Source: Halocaridina rubra
Lineage: Eukaryota; Arthropoda; Malacostraca; Decapoda; Atyidae
Reading direction: 5' to 3'
Length of the DNA stretch: 64,000 bases
Assembly: GCA_037179515.1 (NCBI GenBank)
Contig: JAXCGZ010019150.1
Span: 1-64,000 of the forward strand
Position numbers and translations under genes: made by a program
The notes under the pieces: generated by a model
Told to the model about the DNA's origin: nothing
Seen by the model: only the letters and a program-made list of their open reading frames with translations
Databases searched by the model: none
Part shown: positions 1-13,128 of the stretch, one piece after another
Layout: every line of letters starts with the position of its first letter
Position numbering within the stretch: the stretch's first letter is position 1

Positions 1-38
1 TCTGTATGCAATTGATGTAATATATGATTCATTCACAG

Positions 39-3000
39 GACATATACGGAAGAGAAACCGACTTAGATGAAGCCCAGAGACGTGTTTTACGTAAATACAT
101 TCTTGAGGCAAGGTTAAATGGAATGGAATTAACTCCAGACAAGTACCAAATGCTAGGACTCGCCCTAACAAATTTGGAAAAAAACAAAGGGGAATTTAAG
201 AAGAAAGTTGTCGTGAGTATTTATGCCTCGGATTTAGTTCCCACCTTTCTCCTCCTCAATTGTCAAGTACTCTTCCTGTGCTTTCATCCACATCCTCTAG
301 CTTAACCGATTTTCATCACAATTAGGGAAATTATGATTTTTCTTTTTTCTTTTTTTAAGCCTCTTCAACGATAAAGGAATTGAAAACTGTGTTCCTTTTA
401 TATATATCTTTTATGTTGATAAATGTCAACATGAAGTCCCTTCTGCCGTGGTATTCGAGTTTCTGAAGGTCTTTGAATCTGGTATACAAGGCAGAAGGGA
501 CTGTCTTATGAATGATATCTGTGAAGAGACCTGTAGCTCAAGTTGAGAAGCTTTCTTTATACTCTCTCTTCTTTGGAGATATCTGAAGCATGGTGCCTTG
601 GTACCTTAAGCAAAGCATACATTCCTCGCTCATGCTATGATATAGGTATACTGTAGAGGACAGTTGTAGCATAAGAGTTAGAGTACTTGACTCAGAAGGT
701 GACAGAGTAGCGTTTGACCCCACCACGGAGTGTTAGGAAGAGCTTCCAACTCTAAATCCCTATCTCCAACCTGTCTGTGACCACCCCCATTCAAATGGGA
801 ATTAATTGTGACAAAAAACGACAAACATTATATTGATATATCATACTTTTTGCCTTAGACAATATTATGTGCGTTATCCTTTGATATTTCCAATAGCAGT
901 TTTATACTTCGTATGTAGTGATTGAAAATATTGTACTTTATGATTTATTTGACAATTTCATATACAAGATGTCAAATTTACATTGCAGCATATGTGACGC
1001 TTATCTATCTCAAGAATTTTAGGCTGGGCACAAATAAATTTTTATTGTGCTGATATTGATGCTGAATTGTAAAAATGATATTGAAATAACACCACCCTTG
1101 CAGTACTGAGTAGTGCCATTGTTTATAATTCTATTTTTTGTCTATTTTCTCTATTGCCTTTTCCTCACCAATGTGCTTCCCCTGCTTATTGCTTGGCTTT
1201 TGATAACGATAAAGATATTATATATAATAGAAATAGTGAGTTGATTCTGACTCATTTAGTTCGCTTGTGAGACTTAGGTCAAAGTTTACTGCAGGGATTT
1301 CCAACCTTTTTAAGACTCTAGGCACCCTTGTGAAGGTATTTTCAATCATGGGGGTACCCTTGATTGCAATTTGATTTATTTTTAAATGAATGTGCTATAT
1401 ATCAGATTGATACACATGTCAACTTCACTGCTTTCATTACTGGCATCCAATGCCACCAACTTCCTAAGTACTAAGCATCCTTGCAGTGAGCTGTTTAGTC
1501 CTAAGTACTTTATCATTTCCAAATTCTGTGTCACCCCTAGCCCATCATTCAGCAATGCAGGGTGCCTCGGTAACACAGTTGGGAATCACCGGTCTACTGA
1601 ATATGCTGCATTCTTTTCCTCTGTTTGAAAGATTTTGAAAGGGATGGTGGTGGTGGGGAATAATGACAGCCCTTTATCCCCAAGGAACTGGGAGGAGTGA
1701 TCGAAGTATATAAGCTTCTGATACATGTGTGTGCTTTGACTTGGTCACCCCCCTTATAAGGAGGATGGTAGCTTTTGTAGGTACTACTACAATATATGAT
1801 CTACAAGCATGATTCATCTCAATCAGCAGTGTGAACATACCCCGAAGTATATTCTTACGCGATTAGGAGATAATTCCCAGTAATATTCACTTCTAGAGTA
1901 AGGTTAGGTTAGGCTGGATAAGGTAAGGTTAGGTTAGGTTCTCAACAAAATTCTATATAAATCCATTTGTGTCTTAATTATGTATGTATCATGCTCATTA
2001 ACATGTAGATCATATACTTGAGTAGATTCATAGATAAGTAAATCACATTCAGCCTGTTGATCACATACTGGAATAGTAAATTTTTGTATATGAGAAATTA
2101 CTGATGAAGGATTAATGATATAGTAGATGTATTTAAGCCCTGGGGTCTCCCTGCTCACTTTATTGGAATATTGCATCTTGTATACACTTTATGTGTCACA
2201 GTCCCAACTCAAATGGGGATGGGTGCAAACATTTTGGAGCCATGTGAATCAAGGCTGGATGCCTTTCCTAATGGCTCATAGTCAGCTTGAACTCTCGAAA
2301 AAAAATTGTAAGTCATGTATTTCTTCTTATTTGATGACGTTTTTGCAGTTTCTGCCTTCGTGATTATAATTTCCTACCATAAAGCAACTGGTATGTGAAG
2401 AAAATATGGTCAGAGTGGAAGCCCTCCTAATTCAGTTCTTTTATGTCAAGTTTTGGCTGCCTAGGTAGTTTGGATGGGATATGACATATCATTAAAGTTT
2501 TTTTTATTTTTCAGGAATCCACAAATAGGTTTTCACATAGAATAAATGACCCAAACCTTATGACAGACTTCCCTCCGTCTCTTTTAGAAAAAATGGCAGT
2601 CGACCGGTAAGTTGGGGCAACACGTAAGTTTCAATCATGAAGTAATGGAGTATGAAATTCCTTACTAACCTCTTCTTTTGTTACAGTTCTGGGTACCTAG
2701 TTTCTTGTTCTGTAATATAAAATGAGAATTAAAGGTGTTTTTAACCTATTTTTTTGTTGCACAAAACCTTAAAGATATAGAGAAGTCGGGTTGGGTATAA
2801 ACCCAGGATCTGGTGTGGCCTTCATTAGGGGCTTGGGGGTGCTTAGGGACCAACAACAGGTGCTCTTATATATTATGTAATTGTAAAACTCACTATCACA
2901 CTTTCACACAGAGTGCATAGACTAAATATGTCAAACCATTGTTTTTTGTTTTAACTTGTGGTGTATTTTAAGGTTCAGCATATACCCTAGGGTGTACTGC

Positions 3001-6000
3001 CAGACCATTGCTGACATTTGGAAAGATTACTGCTCTCGTGACGAAATCTAATTAAGAAGTTACGCACAGCCACATTTTTACCCCACTGTGCATAGTCAAA
3101 GTATATATTATATATTTCTTTTCATTTTTTGCTGTAATTTTTTGTAGGATTGAATATTTATGTTCTATTCCCAGATCAAGAACCTATCAAGGGCCGTGGG
3201 ACGTCACTCTCCAACCTCACGTATATGAGGGCTTTTTGGAATACTGTCCTGACACAGAACTGAGGAGAAATACCTACAGAGCATATAACATGAGAGCAAC
3301 AAATCACGTGGGAAGAGAAGTTAATAATGATCTTCACATTGAAGATATACGTATGTATAGGTAGGTGCCTCAGTGGGCTTTCTTTTAGTGAAGTATATAT
3401 CTGCTCTTAAGGGGGCCGCCGTATCTCAATGGCAGAGGGACACGTAAAACAATGCATGCATGTATAGTGAAGCCTTAACATTGAAGAAATACGTATGTAT
3501 ATGTAGGTTCCACAGTTTACTTTCTTATTAGTATATTGAGCTAAAAATGCTCAATCAGTTTGTTGTTTTATGATGATATTCTGGAGATATCATTCTTATC
3601 TAATCTTTTTATACCCAGAGGCCTGTGGCAATTCAGTGGTAGAGCACATGAGTCGAGAGTGACAAGCCTGACTAACACCAAATCAATTCTGCCATAGAGC
3701 CTCATGAAGGGCATCCAGTCTTAGTCCCCCTTATAGCTCTAACTTGTCTGTGTCTAACCCCATTCGAATGAGGACTTATTGTGACACATGAAAAGAAGGG
3801 AAAAGTTTTTACAATGTATTATCTTTATCAATGAGTATCTTGCCCCTCTACTCTCGAATTACAAATATGTTGTAGAATGGGATCACTTGGGATAGAAGGG
3901 GATGGGCATTGGTTGGTGATTCCTCCCCTTTCCCTGAATTTACCAAAAACGAGTGACAAGAGACATTGATAGATAGATGGAGAAGAGAGTATATTGCTAT
4001 ATTGAAGCTATACTACCTCAGTTCTTATTGGTTACAGTACCTTTGTTAAAACAGCAGCTGCTCATACTATATTTTTCATCCAATAATTTGTAAAACATGT
4101 AAACATTTGTTGACAGCAACAATAATTATTTTTAAGAGAATAAATATGCCTACTTCCTCTGCTTTTCTAACCCTTGTGTCAAAATGTATTTGAAAATTAA
4201 GAAAACCAGTCGGTAAAGATCATATCTGATGTTTAAGTTGACTAAAATTGTTTAAAGAAATTATCTTAATGCAGTGACGCTTTAACTTTGTTGTGGAAGA
4301 AAACCCAAAAATAATGATTTTATAATCAGTAAACTTCTCTGTGTATCTAATACAGCAAGATTATTTATTCCCCTTTTTATCTTGACACCATATCCTGTTG
4401 TATTTAGCAGAGTGATACAACTGAGCCAAAGAAGGGAGGTATTAATTGGGACGCCATATCCTGCTGTAGTTAGAGGAATTCCGCAGCTGAATATAAAGGG
4501 AGACAGGGACACACTAATCACGACAATATATCCCGGTGAAGTTAGCAGAGTTCTACAGCTGAACCAACAAGGGGATTGCCAATCATGACATCATATCTTG
4601 TATTTAGCTGTGATCCACAAATGAATCAAATGAGGAAGGCGCTAATCATGACATCATGCCCTGTTGTAGTTAGCAAACTCTCACAATTAACAATAACAAG
4701 GAAGATACTGAAAGCTTTATCATACTGCGCCCATCCCCTTGCCTCTTTCTGTTCACTATTTTGGGGCAATACAAATTTCTGGATGGATGGAATTGCTATC
4801 TCTTCTCCTTCCAAGTCCTCATATCTTCCATAAATATCCGCATCATAAGTTGTGGTGCACAGGTCGACCTGGCATATAAGTTGGCTTTAAGATATGGAAA
4901 AGTTGTTGGTGTTGTTGATGTTCTCTAAGCTGCCTGGCTGAACTAGCCTTCCCTAAGGAAGGCTAGTTCTGATTCTAGACTTTCCCACACTGCTCTGAGG
5001 GAGTGTATGTTTTGTTGTGGGCATATGTGGTTGTAAGCAGTGCAATCTTCCATAAAAGATATTTGGAATAGATTTTTTAAGCTTTAAAAGGTTGACTTGT
5101 ATGCTGCACTTTACAGTATTTAATAAGTTGTGAACTAGTAATTTGTCTCCTTTGTATTTATTAGTACAGTATACTGGAACTTTATTCATTCTAGGTCAGA
5201 CCAAGCTATTGCTCTTGGCTTTGAAAACTTTGGTCAGATGTCGATGGAGACCAAAATGGCTGGAACTGTGGATAATGTCCTATCCATGATTACAAGTCTT
5301 TTTAATAAAGGTTAGTACTATTCTCTATTCTACCATGGAAGTGTTGTGGTTAGAATACTCAACTTGGGAATGACAAATCTGCGTTCGAGCCCACTGCGGG
5401 GTATTAGGAAGGTCATCCAGTCTTAATTTCCCATCTCCAATTTGTTCTGTCTGGTGAAGAGTGAAAAGTATTTAGTGATCTCTTTATTTGATTACTTTGT
5501 ATACATGAATCATTTGGAAGGGCGTAGTGAAAATTAAAGTGAATTATATCTCAAGAAGAAGTTAAAATTCTTAACAATTCTAACGTAGCACTCAGTCCCA
5601 CTAATTCAGTCACATTCGTACTGATGCAATTCATATAGATATATTCCATCCCAAGCCAGTCTTTAGGTTTTACTGGTCCTTTGATATCTAATAAAGGTTT
5701 TACGTGTATCAGTTGGCACCCACTCATTCACACCTTTCGTGATGCCAAGATCCACCTTAGTCAGGGGCTCAGTCACCCCATGCCTCCTCCTTAACCTACC
5801 TCATGATTGAGTACCTATAAAAGTTCCTCTGAATCCTCTTCCTCCATCCTCTCTGCCTACTTTCCTGGTGTCAAGACTTACTAAGCTATCTGTTGCATCA
5901 TTCCTCTTTAAACATCTCATATTTGTCTAGTTCTCTGGTTCATAAATGTTTCTCACAATGAAATCGTTTGACACTAAAATTTTTTTTTAATTCAGTTCTT

Positions 6001-9000
6001 ATCCAGCACATCATAATTTACAATACTATATGAATTAATATCTTCTATTGTGACCAATCATGGTATGTCTTCAAAGAGACAATTGCATTTATATCGTACA
6101 CACTGCTTCCAGTATTTTCATTCCTTTCTTATTTCTTACTCAGTGCTTTGTCAACTTAGTGCCATGCTTCCATATGCTTTGTGTGTGGCTTTGAACTTTC
6201 AGCCTTGGCGAGTACCGTATAACCAATCAGACATGTTCTTTTCCATAGGAAACTAGCAGTCTTGGTATATATAACCATTCAGTCATACTCTTTTCCTTAG
6301 AACACTATTAGCCCTGGCAAATGGAATCATTCAATCATACTATTTTACTTAGCAATACCATCAATCTTGGCAAGTATAACCAATCAGTCATACTCTTTTC
6401 CTTTGAAATATTATCAGCCTTGGTAAGTATAACTATTCAGTTGTACTCTTTTCCTGAAAAGAACACTGTTAGCCTTGGAAAGTATAACCATTCATTTGCA
6501 CTTACTTCCTTAGAAACACTAGTAGCCTTGGCAAGTATAACTATTAAGTCATACTTTTCCTTAGAAACACTATTAGGCTTTGCAAGTATAGCCATTCATT
6601 CATAATCTTTTCCTTAGGAAAACAATCTTCCCTGGAAAGCATAACCTTTCACTCATACTCTTTTCTATAGGAATACTTATTTTTGTCTTCCATCATTTGC
6701 TTCAGAAACCTGTACAATTCAAAAACCTTTGTAATTCCCTTTATGAATCAACCAAAAGATGGTTGTCATGTGTAGCCACATTCATAAGTTTCGAACCTTT
6801 TTCGCCCTTCCATTCCTCCAATCCACTGACATGGCTTTCATCTAATCTTCTTCCATTTTATTATTTATATAAAGATTAATAATAATGATGGCATGATATA
6901 TATTTATCAGATGTGTGAATAATGATAGTTATTTTAGAATGATATTTTAATTTTATTCATATTATTTTTGTACCTTGCACTTTTTCTAGGTTTATCAATT
7001 TATTGATAGTGGGTAATGTCGTTTTGGCAGCTGTTTTGTTACCATCTGTTTTGTAAAGATCGTTAGTTAGGTTAGATTTCAATATATAGAAATCTTATTG
7101 CCAGAGTGCCCATCACAAAATGGGTTGTTGCCAGTATAGGTTTAGTGCCCAAGCAGCCGGAACCAAAACTTCTGCCCCAAAATGTGCCAATCCCATTGAT
7201 AACTTATTTCTTTCCAATGCAGCAAGAACAGTACAGAGCAAAGAAATGGCCTCTCTACAAAAATTTTCTGAGAGCCGAGGTTTTGATTTGAAGCTGGAGG
7301 CTTGGGATGTTCCATACTGGAGAAGGAAACAGAGAAGAACGGTTTTCAAGTAAGACTTTAGTGTAAGATTCGTCTACCCGTTGTGACAGTAGTGTATCTT
7401 GGATTGTTTCATGTGAATGTTTGGATGTTACTTGGCACATACCAGCTGACTGTGGTGCAAATGGGCTTTTCTGTTCTTGTAACACTTATGGCAATCATGC
7501 GATTTTCATGGAGATATGACGTCAAAGCGAAGAAAAATGTATACTGTGTACCACTTTTATTTGCCAATTGTGTCACTATTAATCCCCATTCGAATGGGGG
7601 TGGACACAGGTTAGAGTTGGTGAATAAGGCATGTAGTGTAACTCTTTCATTAATGCCCAATAGTCTCTTAATATTATTTATAAATCTCAGTGTTCCATCT
7701 TTTTATATAATTTTTTTTACATTTCATTATAGCCCATATCCTTCTTATGTCAACAAAAAGTCAATACAAGCAAGTAAAGGCAGGCATAGCTTTAGGGTAC
7801 TTCTCTTTCTCACCCATTTTCCTCTTGTCAGTTGTACTATGGAAAAAATATAGTTAAGAAAAAATACACAAACTTATAATATAACAGCAATCCCCCTTGT
7901 AAGGTAGGGATGGCGATTCAGAACGCATACATTCACCAATCCTTAATCACTCCTCTTAGCTCCTTGGGAATAAAAAGCTGCCCCAGTACCCCCACTATCC
8001 TACTTGGGTCATGAACAAGGTAAGTGGGCAAGGATATTTTGCAGTGAGGCTGACAGTTGCAGCTTAATCTTATGGCAACCTCCCTCCACCCAGCCATACC
8101 AATATACTGGTAGCAGGTGTGAGAAATCCATTTGGCCCGTATCACCCATGCACAATCTTTCTTCACTTAATCCACTCATATACAGATATATAAAAATAGA
8201 TTTCCTAAGTCATATGAATGTTGTATTCTCACAGCATTGACGAAAATCAGCTAAAGGAGTATTTCCCATTCAACCACGTTCTTCAAGGCCTTTTGGAGCT
8301 GTGTTCAGAATTGTTCGGCATCTCTTTTGAGGAGGTCACATTGGAGAATTCTACCACGTGGCACCCAGATGTTCGATTCTTCCAAGTCATTGATGCAAGT
8401 GGAGGGCACCTCTCATCCTTTTATCTAGATCCATTTAAGAGGTAAGATCATTCAACAGCTTGACCCATTTTGAACTTTTGGATGTATTTGATTGTTTTGA
8501 TTTTGCCAAGTTTCTTTCAAGTTTCATTTTAGACTTTTACTGGGTAAGTTTCAAGTTTCTCTTATATTACTCAGTATAGAACCGTTGTCTCCTGTATCTA
8601 ATTTGACTTTTGATATGCACGATACTTCAATGCTGGCATATTTGATCAATGTTTTGAAGACTGTTACTTGAAACTTCGTCTTTAATATCGATTATAATTA
8701 TTATTATTATTATTATTGTTATTATCATTATTATTATTAGCCAAGCAACAAGCCCAGTTGGTAAATGTCAAAGACTATAAACCAGATGGCTGCAACAGTG
8801 GAAGCATCTTGGTGAGGAAAAAAAGAATATAGAAAAAACATAATGACTTAATATGGTACATCTCAGTATTGCTGTATTGGCACTGTTCCACAAATTTTAA
8901 AAGTTCACCATCAAAGCCTGCTGAATATAAGTTTATTTGTGCCTAGCTTAAACTAGTCACAACTTCTATAGGTGTATATGATTTTTTTTCCAGTATTATT

Positions 9001-12000
9001 GATTTCCTCCACATTTGAAATCATCTCCATGAAGTATGTTCTCAATATAATTCATATTAGTGTTATATTGCATTGTTTATGAACCATTGACGAATAAAGT
9101 ACAAACGTCCCCGAAAACGGTAGAATGGAATAGATAATAATGATGCATCATTTGCAGAATTTTCTACAAGTTATGGGATGTTAGATGTAGTTATTGAATG
9201 GTTACTTTGGTTGCTGAGCATGTGTAAGTTGTTGTTGTTCTCTAAGCTGCCTGGCCATACAGCTTTGAGTCCCATAGAAAGGACACTTCCTATCCCGGGC
9301 TTACCCACAGAGCTCTCTAAGAGTGAATTTTGTGTTGGCATATGTGGTTGTAAGCACTGTTAGGTATGTTGGATATGACTGATTTTATTTGGTTGTATGT
9401 TTAATGTACTGTATACCGTAGTAAAATAAAAATGATTTTAAGTTAGTCCTTTTGTGTGACTCTTTTCAGTTACTTAAAATCTATAAAGGTCTTATCCATC
9501 TCTTCTTAGAATACTGCTCACACATCTGGAGTGCTTCTTCTTATACTTATCTCATTGATAGGGTTAAATCTAAAGCAGTCAGACTCATTAATGATCCTTC
9601 TCTTACTTCTAATCTGGATTCTGTCTCTCTTCGCCGTAAGGTATCACCCCTTTCTCTTTTCTATCGCTGCTCTGATGAGTTTGCAATTGCATCCCTCCCC
9701 CACTGCCGAGGCCACGTAACACTTGCCAAGTGGGCTCACATCACAGGCGCTGTGTGGAGATTTGTAGCACGCGGATTGGTTAGTGCAGCGACTGCTTCTT
9801 CCCTTCAACTTCCATACTCTGGAACTCTCTTCCTCCTTCTGTCTTTCCATATTCATATGATCTATCTTCCTTCAAAAAGTGGATCTATCGTCATTTCAGA
9901 GCCTAATCCTCCATATCTCTAGGTCCTCAGTACTTTGACTTTTTTTCCGTATGTCGTTTTTCTTTGTGTGCCTCATCTCTGCCTTGTCCTTAACCTTTTT
10001 CTTTTCCTTCGTCTTGGTGTTTGCTCTTTGCCGGGCCTTTGTTGATGGGGGCAGTTTTTGCCTGTCCCGGTGTCACATATAAAAAAAAAATAGTCCTATT
10101 CACAAATTGACAAGAGGCAGAGCTGGAGGTGGCAGAGTTGCAGGTGCTGTGTTTTTTTTTTGGGCGTGACAAGGATGAACAGAGTATAGAACGAGTACAG
10201 TGCAAATTTGGAAACATGGTGAAAGAAGCAATACATTAATTAGATGGTATGGGCATGTGCTGAGGAAGGATGAGAGGTATGTTAGGAGAAGGATGCTGAG
10301 GATGGAAGGGCCAGGCTGGAGGAGGCGAGGGTTATGGACGTGGTGATGGAAGACAAGAGGCTGTGTGCTGTGATGAGGGAGGACACAGGGGATAGGGCCA
10401 TATGGGAACATTTGCACTGGTTTGGCAACCCACGATGGGAGAAACCATAAGCTATGATAATGTTACCATATTAAGCAAGATTATTTTTTATATTAGCAAG
10501 CTTTCATGCTGGTATTGGTTTTACTAAAATTATAAGATTTTTTTTCTTACATTTTATCTTCTACCAGGGTCAGGTGAAGAGGGCAATGATACTTCTTCTT
10601 CTTCGTCTACATCTTTTCCCTCTATTATTCATCGTATATCTAAATGATCTGGATTCGGATATCTGTAGTAACCAAAGTAAATTCGCAGATAACACTAAAA
10701 TAGGTAGAATTATAAATGGAAAAGAAGACATTCATGCTTAACAGGGATACTAAATGAATAAAAACTTTATGAATACTAATGATAAAAATATCTTACATTT
10801 CTCTGATCTTAAAAATTTGCACCATCAGACTCAAGCATGAGTGAAGAACCAGACCTTAGGTATTGCCGGTTTAACTTGACTACTTCTTGAGTGCTCGATT
10901 TTGCTTGCTGACTTTTTTCAGGATGGGTTGTATATTAATTTTATCACTACAGTAATACACTGGGCAGTGCACTTGACACAGGACGTGACAGACCCATGAT
11001 CAAGCTCACGGCTTGACGTTAGGAAGAGCTTCCAGCCTTTATTTCTTAGCTCCAACCTGTCTGTGTCTGCCCCTATAATAGGATATTCATAGTGACACAT
11101 AAAATGGCAAACAGCTACACATTTGTACTAACTCATTGTTACAATGTTCTCTCTCTTCTTCATACTAAAGACCTGGAGAAAAACTGCACACAGCTGTATC
11201 TGCCTGGATGCTGGGATGTCGTAACAGATCCGATATAGCAGGGACCAAGCCTCTAGCCAATTTGGTATTTAATTTCACTCCTCCCGAATCTAAAGAGAAG
11301 CCCTCTTTATTAACATTTGCTGAAGTTAATTTGTTATTCCAGAAGGTAAGGAGGATGATTTGCTCAGATTTTGTTTAAGCATATGTATGGATGGCCGTAG
11401 TCCTTCTTATACGGGGGGTGGCTGAGTAAAAGCACACATTCACTAGAAGCCAAGCATACATAACAATTTTTATATTTTATATGCAGTGTCATATCCCACC
11501 GAAACTAGTAGGGTGGTCACGACTGTAATGGAAGAAGCAAGGTAGCTTGGATAAGCTGCTGAAATATTCTAATAATACTCTTTTTATTCTAGTTGTCATA
11601 TCCAAATGAAGGTATCAGGGTTGCCACACCTGTAACAAAAGAAGCAATGTGGAAGTGTTTCATCATACCAGCACATGCTCATTTTTTTTAACTAGTTATT
11701 TTGTGGATCATGGTAGTGCAGTGGTTAGAGCGCTCATCTCTGGAAGTGACAAACCCATGTTTGAACCCACCATTAGGTGTTACGAAGGACATCCAGCCTT
11801 AATTTCTCTGCTCCAGCCTGTCTTTGTCTATTCTCATTTGAATAGAAGATAATTGTTACATAAAACTGCATGCAATATATTGTGGCAAGCAAATACAGAG
11901 GAAATGTAATTGCCAATTGTTTCTTTCCCGACGTCAGGGACGTCCCTTTAAATCATCTCTGCATCAAGGAAGTATTACAAGAATGGATTTCATTCTCCTT

Positions 12001-13088
12001 TTTACCAGGGATATCCATACAAGTTGCCTTGTGCAATACAAAAAATTTTGGATGATACTCGTTCTCTCCATTAAGTTGCCCATATTACATGTAGAGATCC
12101 ATGAGTGGAATTCCATTTCTCTTACCACAATGAATATTCCTTGGAAGTGCCTTCAATAACACATGAGAAAACTGGAGTTGGAATTTATATTTCCCATCTC
12201 AAAGGGATGTGCCTAGTCCCTGCCACTCCTAGACACTACAAAGGCGGAAGTCTTTCTTATTATGACAAGGTTACTTGTCATATGTTTATATAAAAACCAT
12301 TATCCCCCTTGTAAGGGGAGGTGGATGAGTTAAACCAAGTACTTTGACTTCTTGTGGGTGATATTTATGAATTAGGGAATTCCCAGTCCCCGCACTTAGC
12401 CCCTTTAAGTTGACTAACACATCACACAGGGGAGCACAAAGGTGGTATTCTCGCCCTCTCACAATCCATTTGTATTGAGAAGTTAAAAGCTATGTTAGAA
12501 AGACCAGAGAATTAAAGGAAATTTTTTTTGGAGAAAGGTAGCATCATGAACTTTTTCCCATGCTCTGCCTACTCCTGGTGTTAGTGTAGGAAGATTACAC
12601 CACCCTCGTATTACTTATATTCCAACTAATAGGGATATACCTGGTGATCGAGGAGAAAGATTCAAGTACTCATAATCCCTGTGTGTTGTAAGAACCATCT
12701 GCAATTGATGAAGTTGTGAAGAACTAGCATACATTTATAAGCCTTCATCTACACCAAATATTCAGGTGTATTCGTTACAAATCTCCTGTTATTGCTTCAC
12801 ATCTTACATGTCACAATACTCCCCATCTTTATTACAAATGCCTTTATTATTGATTAAACTGGTATCTTCATATACAAGTTAATTTCTTTTTTGTTGAGCT
12901 ACATGGCACTATTAAGAGATCGTTGATGAAATTTACGTCTCATATGTAATTGTCATTTCAGTTTGGTCAGGCTCTGCAGCACCTTTTAACAACTGTTCCA
13001 TACTTAGAAGCATCAGGCTTGACCAACATAGAATGGGACGCTGTTGAAGTGTGCTCATACTTCTTACAGAATTGGTAGGTACAGCAGA

Positions 13089-13128
<40 letters not shown>

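Noticed and set aside
2930..3110. Segment with apparent short coding pieces between exons 2 and 3 of the peptidase-like gene
   Set aside because: No consistent frame or splice sites; exons 2 and 3 join directly in phase without it.
7383..7853. 156-codon plus-strand ORF following exon 5 of the peptidase-like gene
   Set aside because: It starts in the intron, runs through a reversed SINE fragment, and has no family resemblance or splice logic.
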